Shown piece by piece: positions 5,224-5,283 of a DNA stretch of 5,283 nt. Within the stretch, counting starts at the first letter, position 1; each line of letters begins with the position of its first letter. The position numbers and the translations under genes were made by a program. The stretch comes from an uncultured Agathobaculum sp. (GTDB lineage Bacteria > Bacillota > Clostridia > Oscillospirales > Butyricicoccaceae). The stretch spans positions 1-5,283 of the forward strand of contig CALWJG010000126.1 of the NCBI GenBank assembly GCA_944380945.1, in the 5' to 3' direction. The notes under the pieces are model-generated. The model ran no database searches. It was not told the origin of the DNA and saw only the letters and a list, made by a program, of their open reading frames with translations.

Positions 5224-5283
5224 TTAAATTTCGCGGCCCACCGCCTGCGCCACCGCGCGCAGGGCCTGCATGGTCTCGTGGAA
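5224..5283 (-). CDS. aroF: Probable DAHP synthase, last 19 codons, cut by the window edge
   Basis: Only the C terminus is visible: 19 sense codons reading FHETMQALRAVAQAVGREI, then TAA. An amphipathic helix ending in a LRxxAxAVGRxI pattern resembles the end of type I-beta 3-deoxy-7-phosphoheptulonate synthases (AroF of Clostridia and Thermotoga-like enzymes), which condense phosphoenolpyruvate with erythrose 4-phosphate as the first step of the pathway. Its place directly upstream of aroB, whose substrate is DAHP, supports this. With so few residues the call rests on the tail pattern and context; another aromatic-pathway enzyme is possible. Confidence 0.6.
   Translation of the reverse strand, partial: FHETMQALRAVAQAVGREI

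Noticed and set aside
1..5283. CRISPR array, tRNA or rRNA gene, insertion sequence or phage gene
   Set aside because: No regularly spaced direct repeats, cloverleaf-like sequence or transposase/integrase-like frame was seen; almost all bases are accounted for by the six aromatic pathway genes and one spacer.

Overview
The window is a compact aromatic amino acid biosynthesis operon. Every gene lies on the minus strand, so transcription runs from the right edge (base 5283) to the left edge (base 1). In transcription order it contains: the last 19 codons of a probable DAHP synthase (aroF), a gene-free spacer of about 235 bases that is unusually rich in inverted repeats, aroB (3-dehydroquinate synthase), aroC (chorismate synthase), pheA (fused chorismate mutase, prephenate dehydratase and ACT domain, the P-protein), aroA (EPSP synthase), and the first 141 codons of aroE (shikimate dehydrogenase), which runs off the left edge.

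From aroB to aroE the genes are packed almost without gaps: 15 nt between aroB and aroC, an 8-nt overlap between aroC and pheA, 6 nt between pheA and aroA, and 5 nt between aroA and aroE. Each gene has a purine-rich Shine-Dalgarno sequence inside, or overlapping the stop of, the gene before it. This layout implies one mRNA with translational coupling. The encoded enzymes cover entry to the pathway (aroF), ring closure (aroB), the NADPH step (aroE), the last two steps to chorismate (aroA, aroC), and the branch to phenylpyruvate (pheA). A 3-dehydroquinase, a shikimate kinase and a tyrosine-branch gene are needed for the whole pathway but are not in the window.

The DNA is strongly GC-rich. Canonical AGGAGG-type ribosome sites, a Bacillus/Clostridium-like EPSP synthase motif (GNSGTT) and a shikimate gene cluster carrying a P-protein all suggest a GC-rich member of the Firmicutes, most likely a gut-type Clostridia such as Oscillospiraceae, Butyricicoccaceae or relatives. 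This placement is an inference from sequence style, not a database result.

The enzymes themselves look intact and ordinary. The part worth a second look is the aroF-aroB spacer (4989-5223). About 190 bases of it hold six consecutive inverted repeats, one of which looks like an intrinsic terminator or attenuator. A weak promoter-like sequence overlaps two of them, and a distant pair of complementary segments could form an alternative fold. It could be a cis-regulatory leader for the operon or an inserted dispersed palindromic repeat. I found no convincing sign of a wholly new biological system.
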